From Adiantum capillus-veneris (Eukaryota > Streptophyta > Polypodiopsida > Polypodiales > Pteridaceae): a DNA stretch of 64,000 bases. Shown piece by piece: positions 47,427 to 58,399 of this stretch. Every line of letters starts with the position of its first letter. The stretch's first letter is position 1. A model generated the notes under the pieces. It searched no databases. It had not been told where the DNA came from and saw nothing but the letters and a program-made list of their open reading frames with translations. A program made the position numbers and the translations under genes. The stretch lies in contig CM043942.1 of NCBI GenBank assembly GCA_014529385.2, positions 7,127,001 through 7,191,000 of the forward strand. Reading direction: 5' to 3'.

Positions 47427-48574
47427 CTACCTTGCCTTGTCATCCATTGACATGGCTTCCTTAGAGCAGGAAGGCTCTCCGCAGTCTGTCAACATAATGT
47501 AGTCCAATGAGGGAGTAAATCTATCAGGAGGCCTTGGAACTCTTGTAGACCTTCTAATAACTACTTGAGCCGGTTGTCCCGCAGCAACATCTTGTATTGC
47601 AGGAGGATTTTGTACTTGTTGTGTGACATTAGGAACTTCAGCCCTATTGTGGACAATTCCATCTTCTTGGAAGATAACTCTCCTGACCTCCATTGTATGC
47701 ACAGGCTTCTTATGCATCTTTTCTTCATTGAAGTATACGTCATTATTGCGAACTATCTTTTTAGCTTTAGGATCCCATAACCGAAATACCATCTCGCCAG
47801 GATTGCCATAGCCAAGAAATATGCATTTCTTTGACTTAGGAGCCAACTTGCTTCGAAACTCCTTCGGAACATGCCAATATGCTTCACAACCAAAGACTTC
47901 AAGATGCTTGTAAGAAGGTGGCTCCCATACCAAAGCTCTTAAGGTACCTTCTCATCTAAAGCCTTGTTAGGAGATCTATTAATAAGATGGACAGCAGTTG
48001 CTAACGCTTCTGTCCGAAATCCATTAGGAAACTCTGCATTAGACAACATGCTACGTAACTTCTCTTGTATGGTACGGTTCATCCTCTCATCAACACCATT
48101 TTGTGGAGGGTTATATGGAGCAGTCAACTCTCTTTTGATGCCTTTGGAATCACAAAAATTCTGAAAGGCTTTAGTGACATACTCACCACCATTGTCTGAC
48201 CTCAAGCACTTTACTTTCATGCCAGACTGATTCTCCACTAATGCCACAAAATTCTAAAATTTTGAAAGAACTTCATCCTTCTTCCTGAGAGGATATACCC
48301 ACACTTTCCTTGAGAAGTAATCAATGAATGTAACAAAGTACAATGAACCTCCCATGGATACGTTAGGTATAGGTCCACAGACATCACTATGCACTAACTC
48401 TAATGGCTCACTTTTTTGAGTGCTTCCCCTTTTGTGTGGTGATTCTGTTTGTTTACCATAAAGACAATGCTCACAAATTGAAAAGTATGAGAAATTGAAG
48501 CCAGGCACATAACCAAAACGAGATAAGATTTTCATTCCCTTTTGAGACATATGTCCTAACCGGCGATGCCACAA
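47427..48574 (-). pseudogene. Copia integrase region
   Basis: 'WHRRLGHMSQKGM' (GAG-pre-integrase zinc-binding part), 'LVHSDVCGPIPN' and 'TFIDYFSRKVWVYPL' lie at 48254-48574, 'CLRSDNGGEYVTKAF' and 'PQNGVDERMNRT' at 47939-48247, and the C-terminal 'VFGCEAYWHVPK' and 'CIFLGYGN' at 47427-47933. The D,D-35-E arrangement is recognisable, with V-D-E-R where G-x-x-E-R is usual. Stops or shifts separate the three frames. It inserts the DNA copy in the genome. Confidence 0.92.
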
Positions 48575-48586
48575 AGAAACACTTCG

Positions 48587-48990
48587 CTACTCGGTTACAC
48601 AAATTACATGGTTTTTAACATTGGATACATGTAGCATGTACAAAGTCCCAGACTTTGAACCATGTTCTACCATTAAAGAACCTTTGGTGATCTTCCACGC
48701 AATATCACCAAATGTGCAGTAATATCCTGCGTCATCCAATTGTCCTATACTAATCAAGCTTTTGGTAAGCTTTGGCACATGTCTCACATTCTTGAGCATG
48801 AATGAAGAACCATTCTGAAATTTTAGCTGCACATCGTCGACACCAACTATGCTGCAAGCAAAATCATTGCTAAGAAGAACACGACCTTTACGGGCTGCAC
48901 CATATGTACTGAACCACTCTCTGTGAGGAGTCACATGAAACAATGCACCTGAGTCAATAACCCAATCTATAAAGCATAGTTATCAGTGAC
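48587..48990 (-). pseudogene. Copia protease region
   Basis: 'VIDSGALFHVTPHREWF' is the active-site motif, starting just before 48943, and 'MLKNVRHVPKLTKSLISIGQ' follows, as in copia proteases. The preceding gag frame ends in a stop at 48967 one base out of register with this frame, so a frameshift separates them. Confidence 0.9.
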
Positions 48991-49260
48991 AACCAAAAAT
49001 GATGAATCCATGGCAGATGTGAGATAAATATCTCCATCAGAATCTTCAACAAAAACATTGTTGATCTCCTTAATCTTTATACTGCTTTCCTTAGTCTTGC
49101 CTTCTTCCGTCTTCTTGTCTTTACCTTTCTCTTGTTTCCACTTTCGACAGTCTTGCTTCATATGACCCTTTTTGTGACAATGATAGCACTCAATGTCTTT
49201 TCGGCCACGTGATTTGCTACGAGATTTTCCTCTTTGATTCTGCTTGCCCTTTTCTTGTGA
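48967..49260 (-). pseudogene. Copia gag zinc-knuckle region
   Basis: The minus-strand sequence at 49147-49188 encodes C-x2-C-x4-H-x4-C ('CYHCHKKGHMKQDC'), the nucleocapsid zinc knuckle, followed by a lysine-rich stretch and an acidic linker to 48967. It is out of frame with the gag body before it. Confidence 0.88.
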
Positions 49261-49887
49261 TCAACCACGAACAACGAGAGCATTGCTAGTACCATGAGAA
49301 GTATCAAGGTTCTTTTTGCTAACCTCTTCAGTAAGCAAACTGCCCTCAACATCAGCGCATGTTAAACCATAAGGAGGTGTTGAGTTACTTATGGCTGTGT
49401 GAAAAGTATCCCAACTTTCTGGAAACATAACTAGCAAGAACATTGCTTTGACCGAATTGTCAAAATTGACTCCCTGCACAGAAAGCTGACTGAAAATTGT
49501 GTTGAACTCATTGAGATGGTTGCACATGGGTGTGCCCTCATTTATCTTCAAATCAACTAACTTTTCCAGCCAATAAACCTGTGATGCTGCACTTTGCTTC
49601 TCATACAGGTCACATAACTTCTTCCACAACGCATAACTAGTCTCTTCCATGTTCACATTGAAGTACACATTCTTTGACAAAGTCAGCATGATGGTGGACT
49701 TGGCAAGCTCCTCCAACTCCTCCCAATCATACTCATCCATATCCTTAGGCTTTATCCCCTTCATCTTTATCGGTCGGATCTACTTCTTCTATACTAAGAC
49801 ATTGTAAATTTGTTCCTTCCAAAATGGGAAGTTAGTGCCATCTAACTTCTCAATGTTGAACAAAGAGTTCTCCGATGATGAAGCCAT
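49261..49887 (-). pseudogene. Copia gag body (UBN2-type)
   Basis: The start codon is probably the ATG at 49887 ('MASSSENSLFNIEKLDGTNF', the classic copia gag opening, then FPFWKEQI). Two in-frame TAG codons follow at 49789-49791 and 49780-49782, after which the frame runs on from 'KGIKPKDMDEYDWEELEEL' to 49261 with 'TSYALWKKLCDLYEKQSAAS' and 'MFPESWDTFHTAI', typical of UBN2/gag. It is inactive because of the stops. Confidence 0.9.
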
Positions 49888-50918
49888 CACTTGACAAGGA
49901 ACAAAAGTGATAGATCCACTCCACTAAAGAAGATGATAGAAAACCTGAAAAAATTTTGGCAGCGTCTCCTCAGCAAAACTGACTTCTGAACCCAAAACAA
50001 ACGTGTACAATGACTGAAATGCTAATCAAAGTGGCTAAACCGGCAAGATAAAATCTCAAAGAACTGTCACTGTCAATGTATCCAACTCTAGAAGAGTGTC
50101 TCTAACCACTGTCAAAGGCATACGCATAAAGATGAAAGCAATGCCAACAATAGCGGGTTAGCAGATGCACACCAATACTGCACTAACCGCATAAACATAC
50201 ATCCTATGTCGATGCCAAAACTATGGGGATGTCAGGGGCTCGATCCAAAACCTATATCACCGAAAGGATCTCCACATTTGAAAATCCCCCATCTCAATAA
50301 AACCTTGCCACGACCCTCAACAATAGGCTTTGCATATTTCCATCACAATACATAAACCGCATAAGATCTTACATCAACCATAGAAAACCCTTTTCTGTAA
50401 CTGCTGTGGCGGTTTGTTTGATATAACACACCCTCAAGACCTTACATCAAATATGCATGTGACAGACATTGCAGAAACAGTATGCAATGAAAAACTGTAC
50501 GTAGAAGAACCGACGAGGGTAGACCACCCTGCTCTCTGAACTGAATATCTCTTAAACTGTGCAAAATTTGTAGAAACTTCCTTCTGCAAAGTTGTAGACC
50601 ACGCAAAAACGGTTGGGGATCATTGGAATGGACTTGAAATAATCTGTTTTTACAAATCAAAACAGATCTGTAAAAATCTCTAGCTTCTACTTCACGACCT
50701 ACAGGCAGTTTGAGTGACGTATCTCAAAAATTGGTGAATATTTTGAGAAAATTTTCTTCTGCAAAGTTGAAGAGGAGGAAAAACTGGTCGCTTATGGGAA
50801 GAATCGGCTTAACTGAAGATGTTTTGGTAGGCCAAAATAAATTTGCAAAAACGTGCTGCAATTTTTGCTGCTTCTTTGTTTGCCTCCCCGCTAAGCTCCA
50901 ATGGTGCTCCCAATCCCT
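49888..50918 (-). other. Copia 5' leader
   Basis: About 1 kb between the primer-binding site and gag with no recognised gene. A 76-codon plus-strand frame at 50710-50940 looks incidental. Confidence 0.6.
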
Positions 50919-50932
50919 GAGCTTTGATACCA
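50919..50932 (-). other. Copia primer-binding site
   Basis: On the minus strand TGGTATCAAAGCTC lies five bases inside the 5' LTR. It is complementary to the 3' end of initiator tRNA-Met (usual plant form TGGTATCAGAGC) with one change. Confidence 0.85.
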
Positions 50933-50937
50933 GTTCA

Positions 50938-51143
50938 TGAAGAGCGCATGCGAGAGCGTGTGTGTGTGTCTATGCAACAATGGAGAAGAGAGGAGACACA
51001 AGTTTTGGTGGACTCCAAACACAATAGTGTTAGGGTTATGAGTCCTTATTCTTTTATGTAGAATGAATGGTCACTGTTAGTTCCCGGTAGTCCCCGGCCG
51101 CCCAACACTTAGGTGCGACACATTGGGCTTTACTGCCTCAACA
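50938..51143 (-). repeat. Copia 5' LTR
   Basis: Matches 45632-45847; starts TGAAGAGCGC and ends CTCAACA, followed by the CAAAG duplication. Confidence 0.92.
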
Positions 51144-51677
51144 CAAAGTTGCCAATTAGACATTTCATGTGAGTACAAGGCCATATATAGGAACTAGATC
51201 TTATACTATAAATCTTCTATCTTGTATGTGACTTAATGAAGCTTAACAAAAAAAAGGGACTAACAATACTGACAAGAACATAAGGTGCCCGAGATGCCCA
51301 TTAGTCATTCTCAAGATTGAAATTCAAAAAAATAAGCTTGGAAAGCCAAAGCAAGTTCACATCAAGCTAAACTTTGTCAAGAAGCTATGCATAGAGATTA
51401 TAAGCTAAGGGTTATTAAAAAAAATTAAAATTAAAAATTCTAACCCCTAGCTAGCTAAAGATGCAATCTTTTCAAATCTACAGCCATGGTAGCCATCTAC
51501 ATACCATGTACATCATGTATACGAATTTTGGGGACAAATGGACAATGATAGCTCATCGATGGTCATCTATCGCGAATAATGTCAGATAAAGATCTTTTGA
51601 TGCAAATTACTAACTTGGGGACTTAATTGGGGTTTGTTAGGCTATAATTAAGTCATGTATCAAGTAGGAGCAGTATA
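51144..51677. other. Target duplication (51144-51148) and continuation of the interrupted sequence
   Basis: CAAAG at 51144-51148 repeats 45627-45631. The following sequence has 'ccatatataggaac' and later AT-rich poly-A-like phrases, which fits the other half of an LTR interrupted by the copia insertion. No gene is seen. Confidence 0.5.
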
Positions 51678-52130
51678 ATGATTTACACAACACAAAAGCT
51701 AACAACGGCAAATGCGGCTTTGATCACCTTGATGCAGGAACAAAGGTCATCCATAAAGAAGAGCATCCACAAACAAACCAACCATCGCAAGGTTACACAC
51801 CTTGTCTTTGATGAGGCGCATCAAATGCTGGACATGGGTTTGAACCTCAAATTAGCAAAATTATCTCCCAGATTTGGCATGATACTCAGATTGACAGATT
51901 TACTGGAGCAAGTGATGAATGGAGCTTTATCTATCCATGATGATAAGAGTCAAGCTGAACGAGATTGGGTTCTTTGTGAATTTAGATCTGGCAATAGAAC
52001 TATAATGACAGAAACAGATGCTGGAGCTCGAAGCATGGATGTGAAGAACACAAGTTCTTCATCAATTATGATTTTCATGGATCATAGTTCTTGTTGTGGT
52101 TTGACAAGAGTCCAAGCAGTGGAGCACAAA
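51678..52130 (+). pseudogene. DEAD-box RNA helicase fragment (DBP2/DDX5-like)
   Basis: '[16 protein letters not shown]' corresponds to helicase motif II (usually D-E-A-D in this family), and '[20 protein letters not shown]' with '[16 protein letters not shown]' corresponds to motifs V region of the C-terminal RecA domain ('T-A-T-D-V-A-A-R-G-L-D'). The segment between, including motif III, and the final motif VI are absent or scrambled, and no intron is seen. It reads as a decayed processed copy or a captured gene fragment. It runs directly into the retroelement tail and polypurine tract at 52190-52210. Confidence 0.75.
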
Positions 52131-52195
52131 AAAGCAAAACGACGACAAAGACCACGCCGACATCGACAACCAGGTCATGTCGGGGACGACATGAA

Positions 52196-52740
52196 TTCGG
52201 AGGGGGGGAGTGTTGACCATTGGGTCAACAACAGGACATAACTGAACAAACCTTATTCTTTGAGAGTTATGGAACACTAAGGATTATGGTTATAAACATC
52301 ATTTATAAGTAGGTAGTCTACTTGCAGAAGCCAGGGTGCAATGGCACTTCCAGATTGTATATACCAAGCCATTTGACCCCTCAAACTCTATTTTTGGTTA
52401 ACCTAAGGTAGCCTTAGTATATAAGGTACCTAGGTCACAATTGTAAATACACTTAGTCATAATCAAAGTTTAGCGATGCCGTCTACTGTGTGTGAGAGAG
52501 AAAGAGGGTAAGAGTGAGCTTCATCCTCATGCTACGCTCGACTCGCTCATCGCTTTGGAGATCCGACTACACCATTGTTGTAGGCTCGAGGAGAGCTACG
52601 CAACAACGACAAGCATTCCACGCGAGACGAAGCATACACACCGGTGCACCTACGAGCTATTTGTGGTCGTAAGTGTATCAAATGATGTCTATTTTTTGCG
52701 TGCAAGTAGTCATTGGAATAGTGGCGACATAAACTACGCT
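52196..52740 (+). mobile_element. Polypurine tract and LTR start of another LTR element
   Basis: 'cggagggggggag' near 52198-52210 is followed at once by TGTTGACCATTGGGTCAACA, an inverted-repeat LTR terminus with TG start. LTR-like sequence with a GA-rich block continues to about 52740. The far end is not resolved, and no second copy was found in the window. The tract implies internal sequence to the left, where the helicase fragment lies. Confidence 0.6.
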
Positions 52741-53285
52741 TAGGTACTCATAGATTTCAGTTTTGGGCATTTTAGAATTTTGCTCTGTCTTTATACGCGG
52801 TTTTTGTAGATGGGTTTAGAGCAAGGGTTTTGAGTGTAGAGGGTTTGGGACAGGTGTATCCTAGTGAGGGGATGGTGTTCCTTAAGTTTCATACGATTCT
52901 GGAGTGTTTTGATGGGTTTCCTTCCGTTGTGTGTATGTGGGTAAGTGGTGTAGTTGAGAGCAGTGAGATTCTAGATCTAGTTGGCCTTCCAGAGTGTTGT
53001 ATGTGTAGGATGGTCTCAACCTGACAAGCTAAAGAAATTTCCTCCGTGTGCCTATCGTGTCATCTGTGTCCTCGATTGACATTATGTTGATCTAGATAGT
53101 GCTGCCTGCACTTTCTAGGTGGTGTGGTTTTCTCCGTTTAACAAAGGCCTATTGCCTTGTTCAAATGGCTCTTTGCAGGTTTCTAGCAAGAAATAAAAAA
53201 ATCAGAGGGGGCAATATATAACGATTCAACACAATATATATATAATGATTCAACACAAAAATTCTAGAGTATGATGAATGCTACA
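52741..53285. other. Unassigned spacer
   Basis: T/G-rich sequence without recognised genes. A phrase near 53105-53180 ('ggcctattgccttgttcaaatgg') could be the tail of a SINE or LINE, but I cannot support it. Confidence 0.4.
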
Positions 53286-53289
53286 TATA

Positions 53290-54161
53290 CTACCAACAAA
53301 AAATTTTCCTCTTGAATTTCTCAAGAACCCCGTTCCATCTTTGTACCATTGAAACTTGGAAGCCGATTGGGATGCCTAGAAGTCTGAAAATATGTCCTTC
53401 CCTAGTCCTTTGGCAGCCAAATGATAGTAGAATTTTAGGATTCTGTCTTGCAAAAACTCTAAAGGTAGTTTTAGTGTGATTGATGCAAGATGCATGAGCT
53501 AGACAAAAAGTTTAAAGAACATCCTAGAGAAGTTTCACTGACTGATCCTCATTCCAGACTAAAGAATTGTGTATCATCTACAAACAAACATTTGATCTGA
53601 GGAAGAATCAGAAATTTGGACCCCTTTAATCAATCCATTATCAAGACAATCCTTTATGAGCAACCCAGTGCATCTGAAGCAACTCCAAAGAGGACGAAGG
53701 GGACAACCTTGTGTGATACTTCTCTTTAAAAAAATAGATTTTGACTGCATTCCATTGATAGCAACCTTGGCAAAAGCATTACCAAATAGAACATGTACAA
53801 ATTTGATAGATCTTTTACGAAATCCCATGTCAAAAAGAGATTATAAAATAAATTCCCACTATGATCCTATCAAAGGCCTTGTCAAAGTCAATCTTGAAAC
53901 ATACATAGTCTCCTTTCCATGTTGCATTCCTTCCCAAAGGCTAATAATGAATTTGTTCTTTATAAAACCTTTTTTCTTCTTCAAGATAAGCTGGTCGAGA
54001 AGGAGACTGAGTCTTTTAGCTAAGGATAGAGAAAATATTTTGTAGATAGAAGTCATACAAGTTATAGGTCTCCAATTTTCTAGGTCCCCTTGATCGCGTT
54101 TCTTGTGAATCCACTTGATAACACCAGTGTTGATATTTGTAGACAAAGCTCCTAGACCCAT
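53290..54161 (-). pseudogene. LINE (non-LTR) reverse transcriptase fragment
   Basis: On the minus strand 'GVIKWIHKKRDQGDLENWRP' with 'YKIFSLSLAKRLSLLLDQLI' (53859-54161) is the N-terminal RT block of plant L1-type LINEs. Then 'FDKAFDRI' occurs near 53865, and 'AINGMQSKSIFLKRSITQGC' (53574-53828) gives the middle RT block, with P-L-R-P where P-L-S-P is usual. Further down, near 53340-53400, 'FRLLGIPIGF' fits the later RT region. The expected catalytic F-A-D-D box is not visible and the frame breaks repeatedly, so it is dead and 5'-truncated. Confidence 0.85.
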
Positions 54162-54169
54162 AAATTTGT

Positions 54170-55092
54170 CGGTCGACTGCCAAGCCTCACCATATCAATG
54201 CTAGCAAAGCAAGAACCCCAAACATAAAATGTCAATCCGTGGGACATAGTTAACTCAACTAGTGCATGGAGGCTACAAGAGATAGCTAAACTCTCAAAAA
54301 ACCCACGTCCTATGTGCTCTTGCCTAAATCGGTCTCAGATTTGTGTCAAACATCAAAAGCAACTTTCCTTACCAAAGCTTTATCCGATGATTTGGTATAG
54401 CTACAATGTTCTGAATGCAATGAAACTTACTACCTAGAATGTGCAGAGTATCCTCAACATCTCCATATGCTCAAATATCATTTTTGACACTCGGACAAAT
54501 CACGCCTAAGATAAACAACCTATTTTGGGTAGGTCAATTTCGGCCTCCAAAGCACTATATGGTTTCCTAAGTCCTTAGGACATGCTATTTCGATCCCTAT
54601 TGTAAAACATCAGTTTAGATGCGTGTATTGTGCATAGGGAATGAAAATAGCTTGTAAGCGGGCATGCCTAAAAACAAAAATTCATCGCAAGAAACTTACG
54701 TTGAAAGAGAGAGCTTTCACCTGCGAGCACGTTGGTATTCTCGAATTCACATGCAACACCACACGAGGGAGACACGAGCAATTGAAAGTAACACAAAACT
54801 CATAGTACTCAGTTGCAGCGTATGCTCACTTTCATTATCCAAAACTTACGTTTAAAATTACAAAAGTTGGCGTTTATACCTTAGCCAAGGTTTAAAGAAT
54901 GGATTCCTAGCTATTTGGGATCAATAACAAGGCTTAGAAATTAAATTTAGTTACAAATTTGGAAGCCCTTGGTCCCTTTACACTCTTTAATAGTCAATGA
55001 TAATACAACAGATTTGGACTGTTATGGGATTTCTCATTAATACATGAAGTTGTGATACAATGAATGGGGTAAAAATAAGAATGATGTCCATT
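54170..55092. other. Probable LTR and spacer
   Basis: No gene recognised. The part next to 55112 should belong to the minus-strand LTR that starts there; its other end was not located. Confidence 0.4.
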
Positions 55093-55126
55093 TGTTAGCT
55101 CGGCAGCTAACATTCCCCCCCTCCTT
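55093..55126 (-). other. LTR terminus and polypurine tract of a minus-strand element
   Basis: On the minus strand 'TCAAGGAGGGGGGAA' (about 55113-55126) is followed directly by TGTTAGCTGCCGAGCTAACA (55093-55112), a TG-starting LTR end that is itself nearly palindromic. It defines the 3' LTR junction of the element coded at 55.16-58.4 kb. Confidence 0.7.
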
Positions 55127-55160
55127 GACTGTGTTGTTTGCGACATAGCTACTTAGGGTG

Positions 55161-58100
55161 CTAAGTAGTGGTCGGGATTTCTAACTTCACTCCTTTTTGC
55201 ATGATGTTTGAAGGCTTGTTGATACTTGAGGCGAAGCTCTTTATCTTTAGTGGCCATGAATTGCATGGTAATATTGTTCCTTTGCTCCAATGTTGAATAA
55301 CTGAAAAACCTGGCTTGGAGAGTAGTGATGTTTGGGTCAAAAATCTTTGATTTGTAAGTGAAGAAGCCCGTATAAAATGCCTCCTCAAAGGTCTACATGT
55401 AATAGGATGGCAAGAAAAGCACTCAATCATAAAATCTGTGAAGCACTTTCTCCAAAGGTTGGCTTGATAGATCATAGCACAATCCTTTGTTACCTTCGAG
55501 GAATGACATCCGTGCTACATCTGTTTGCTCCGCATAGTGGAAAGTTTGTAGACATGTAAGGAGCATCTTGGAGATCTATACTAGCATGTAGTCCAAATCT
55601 GGTATTCCTATGAAAAGTTGAATAGTGGATGAAAGACTGTCCACCATATAGTCTTCAGTAGGGATGCCATTTGGTGGTGATAGAAACCTGGGGTGATTTA
55701 GCCAAGTTGGTCGCTTTTGATGAATGGTGAGGTGCTATTGCCAAATGCAAACTCTTGGTGCCGAACATGGCATAGGAACTTGCTTTATAGTTGGAGGTGC
55801 ATTTGCATAAAAAATGAGATACCTGGGGTGTTGGTTTAACCAAATCTCCCACCACTTTGGATGTTCCATTGCAGGATTGGCCTCAATGTCCTTGAGCACT
55901 CTTTCCTTGATTTGTAGCACTTTAAACTTGATGAGTGGGAAGGGGAGAGCTTGCTGATGCCATTCTTCATTGATGGTAGTCGGTGTGAGAAGATTGACAT
56001 TGATTGAGTGCAAGATACATTCTTCCCACTACATCACATCTTTCCATATACACTCTGTCTCCTCTTCCACTTGCTTCTTTAATGTAGCTACTGCCTTTGG
56101 AGTAAGGCTTTTTGGCTGTGTGGAGGGTGCAACTTCTTTTGAGGAATCACTAGCTCTGAGAGGCTACCTTCTTGAATGGTCTTTGCTTCAAAATCCATGA
56201 ATTTCAAGGCATTTGGTCTCCCATTTATGAGATTTTTCGAGTTCTTCTTTGAGCTGTGCAATTTCTTTTTGATACCCTTCCTCCCGTTGCATATAACCAA
56301 TGGAGAGCTCTTACTGCTGCATCTATTCCAGCTTTATTTCCAACTCCATATCTTTAACCTTTAGCTCTAAGACTTTGTAGGCCTCATCCGTGCCTTGTAG
56401 TGTGGACATGGTGGGGTTATCTTTGAGTTGATTGAGTAGTGTGTTCTACTCTTGGAAACGAGCTTCTGACTGTGCCAGTTGAGTATTGGCAATATTTAAC
56501 TAGATCTGTAGCCTTTGCACTATTGAGGCTAAGTTTGTAGAGTAGTGGTTGCCTCTTGAAACTGTTGCTCTTGCTGCTGATTCTTTGCTTTCAGAGCTTC
56601 TAAGTATGCTTTAGACTTTGTAGTTAGTTCTTCTAGTTACTTGTTGTTTAGTTCCATGGCCTCTTTGTATGCTTCATTAAAAGTGTTTGCAATGTCAAGC
56701 CTTTCATTTGAGTACTTTAGTCATTGATACAAGTTTTGAAGTTGTTGGTGCCGGGCATAGATTGCTTCTTTCATTTGGTCCACAGCTTCATGTGCATACT
56801 GGACGTTCTCATCAATGTCATCTAGACTTAGTGACTTTTTGGAATGGCTCGCTTCAGTAGGCTGATCCGTTTTTGTGTCCTGAGCCTTTGCTGGGAGTGC
56901 TTCATTTGGCTGATCAACTTGTTCCTCTTCAAGCTTCTCGTGAGGCTCTATTGGTGCTTCTATATTTTCAACATTTGGAGCAATTTAATCTTGTTGGGTT
57001 TGTTCTCTTGGTGGAGTAGAGTGTGGAGCTTCTTCAATGTGTAATGGGTCCTGTTCTGGCGGTTCCTCTCTGGGAGGTGTTGAATCTTTTTCTTGTTCCT
57101 TTGCATGTTCTCTTTGACACTCTTCTTGTCAATAAAGATGTTCTAACCCCTCCATAGGATCATCATGCAAATTATACATGGGGTTTTTTGATTGAACTCT
57201 GAAATTTTTTGGGTGATGGTTTCCATTTCTCTTCAAAGTCACCCTTGAGCCCTCTTTTTAGCTCAAATGCTGCTGCTTCTCTCTCGATTCTTGCTGCTTT
57301 CTGTACAGGCTTCTCTATTGGTCTTGTAGGTTTTGGCCTCTTCTTGGATTCCTCTTCATCCACTTTATCTTTGCCTTTTTCTCTTTTCTTTCTTTTGAGA
57401 GGAGTTTCCTCCTCCTCCTCATCTTCTTTGTTGCTTTTGATTGGCTTTCTTGCGGCTGCAACTATAGTGGTTGCTTCTTCTGATGCATTAACTAGTCTCG
57501 TCCGCAACCTTGTGGCTACTAGAGGTGCTCTGGTCTGCACTTCATCTTCACCATATATTTTTCCTGCTAGCCATGAATTATGTTATAGTGCTGGTGGTAG
57601 ATGCTCTACTTGGCCTATAGGATGATAGGCTATTCTTCTAAGTACCTCAAGAGCTCCCAAAAAGGTGATATTCTCTGACTTTTTTACATCTGTGAGGGTG
57701 GTATAAATGTAGTGGGCTTGGTCTACTGAGGTGGCTCCCTCTTTCTTTGATGCTTGTGTAAATGCTGATGCCACTGCATGATTTGGAACTGTGTATCTGG
57801 GTGGCCGCTTTGCAGTGATGTGGAAATGTTGGTGGTAGAGTCGAAGAGCCCACTCTATCTCCTTCTGCTTGAGATCTAAGAAAGAAGTGGATATGCTAGT
57901 AAATATTCCTGTGGTGTGCAGCTGGAGGTCTCTCATTGGCTTTCCCCCCTTTGGAAATCTTAGAGTATCTGCTACTTGATCTTCTGTAATGTTAACCTCA
58001 ACCGCAGTGTCATTGAGGTCTGAGATGGTCGCCCGACCTTCTCTACTGATATTGTGTAATAGTTCATAGGCTCTCTTGTAATCCACACCACACGGTTCTA

Positions 58101-58395
58101 GTTCAATGTAATCCTTTAGGCCGATTTTTTCCCATAGTGCACTACTTGCATCCTCCTTTTCTAGATCCCGAGCTTCTTTGGGTAGCATTTTCACTTCTAC
58201 TCGGGATCCTTGTGCACTCTTGAATGTGCCATGGTACACTATGGCATGTTGGCTTTCCAATTTCTCTTTGGCTAGCCAAGTAACATTGGACTCCTTTAGA
58301 GACTCTTCTTCAAGCTGGTATGGGGAAGCTCTGCCAAATTTTCTTTCATTGTCTTCTTCTTTAGAGCTCCCAAAGTGGATGAGAGAGAACCTGAC
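55161..58395 (-). pseudogene. Gag-like protein of a possibly non-autonomous LTR element
   Basis: The minus strand reads as one long decayed frame ending about 35 bases before the polypurine tract. An N-terminal part of ~270 codons (58395-57583; 'EVNITEDQVADTLRFPKGG', 'EIEWALRLYHQHFHITAK') is followed, after a single in-frame TAA at 57583-57585, by a basic/acidic segment (57172-57540; 'PLKRKKREKGKDKVDEEE'), then a glutamine/glutamate-rich coiled-coil-like stretch with many stops (about 56050-57100; 'EALKAKNQQQEQQF'), and a C-terminal part ('WWEIWLNQHPRYLIFYANAP' near 55800-55860, then 55161-55475). No protease, RT or integrase is seen. Position next to an LTR suggests a gag-only element, but homology to gag was not established and no start codon is clear. 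Confidence 0.55.
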
Positions 58396-58399
58396 ACAA

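Larger units (their letters stand above)
45632..51143 (-). mobile_element. Ty1/copia LTR retrotransposon, complete in outline, defective
   Basis: The 5.5-kb element lies on the minus strand, with LTRs of 216 bp (45632-45847) and 206 bp (50938-51143), CAAAG target duplications, an initiator-Met-type primer-binding site at 50919-50932 and a purine-rich tract at 45848-45861. The coding order on the minus strand is gag, protease, integrase, reverse transcriptase, RNase H, which is diagnostic of copia. There are about a dozen substitutions between LTRs outside the GT run, stops in gag and several frameshifts, so it is old and cannot move unaided. The leader between the primer-binding site and gag (49888-50918, ~1 kb) is long for this superfamily. 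Confidence 0.95.

Noticed and set aside
54664-54855. 63-codon plus-strand frame
   Set aside because: No domain, in probable LTR sequence of a minus-strand element.
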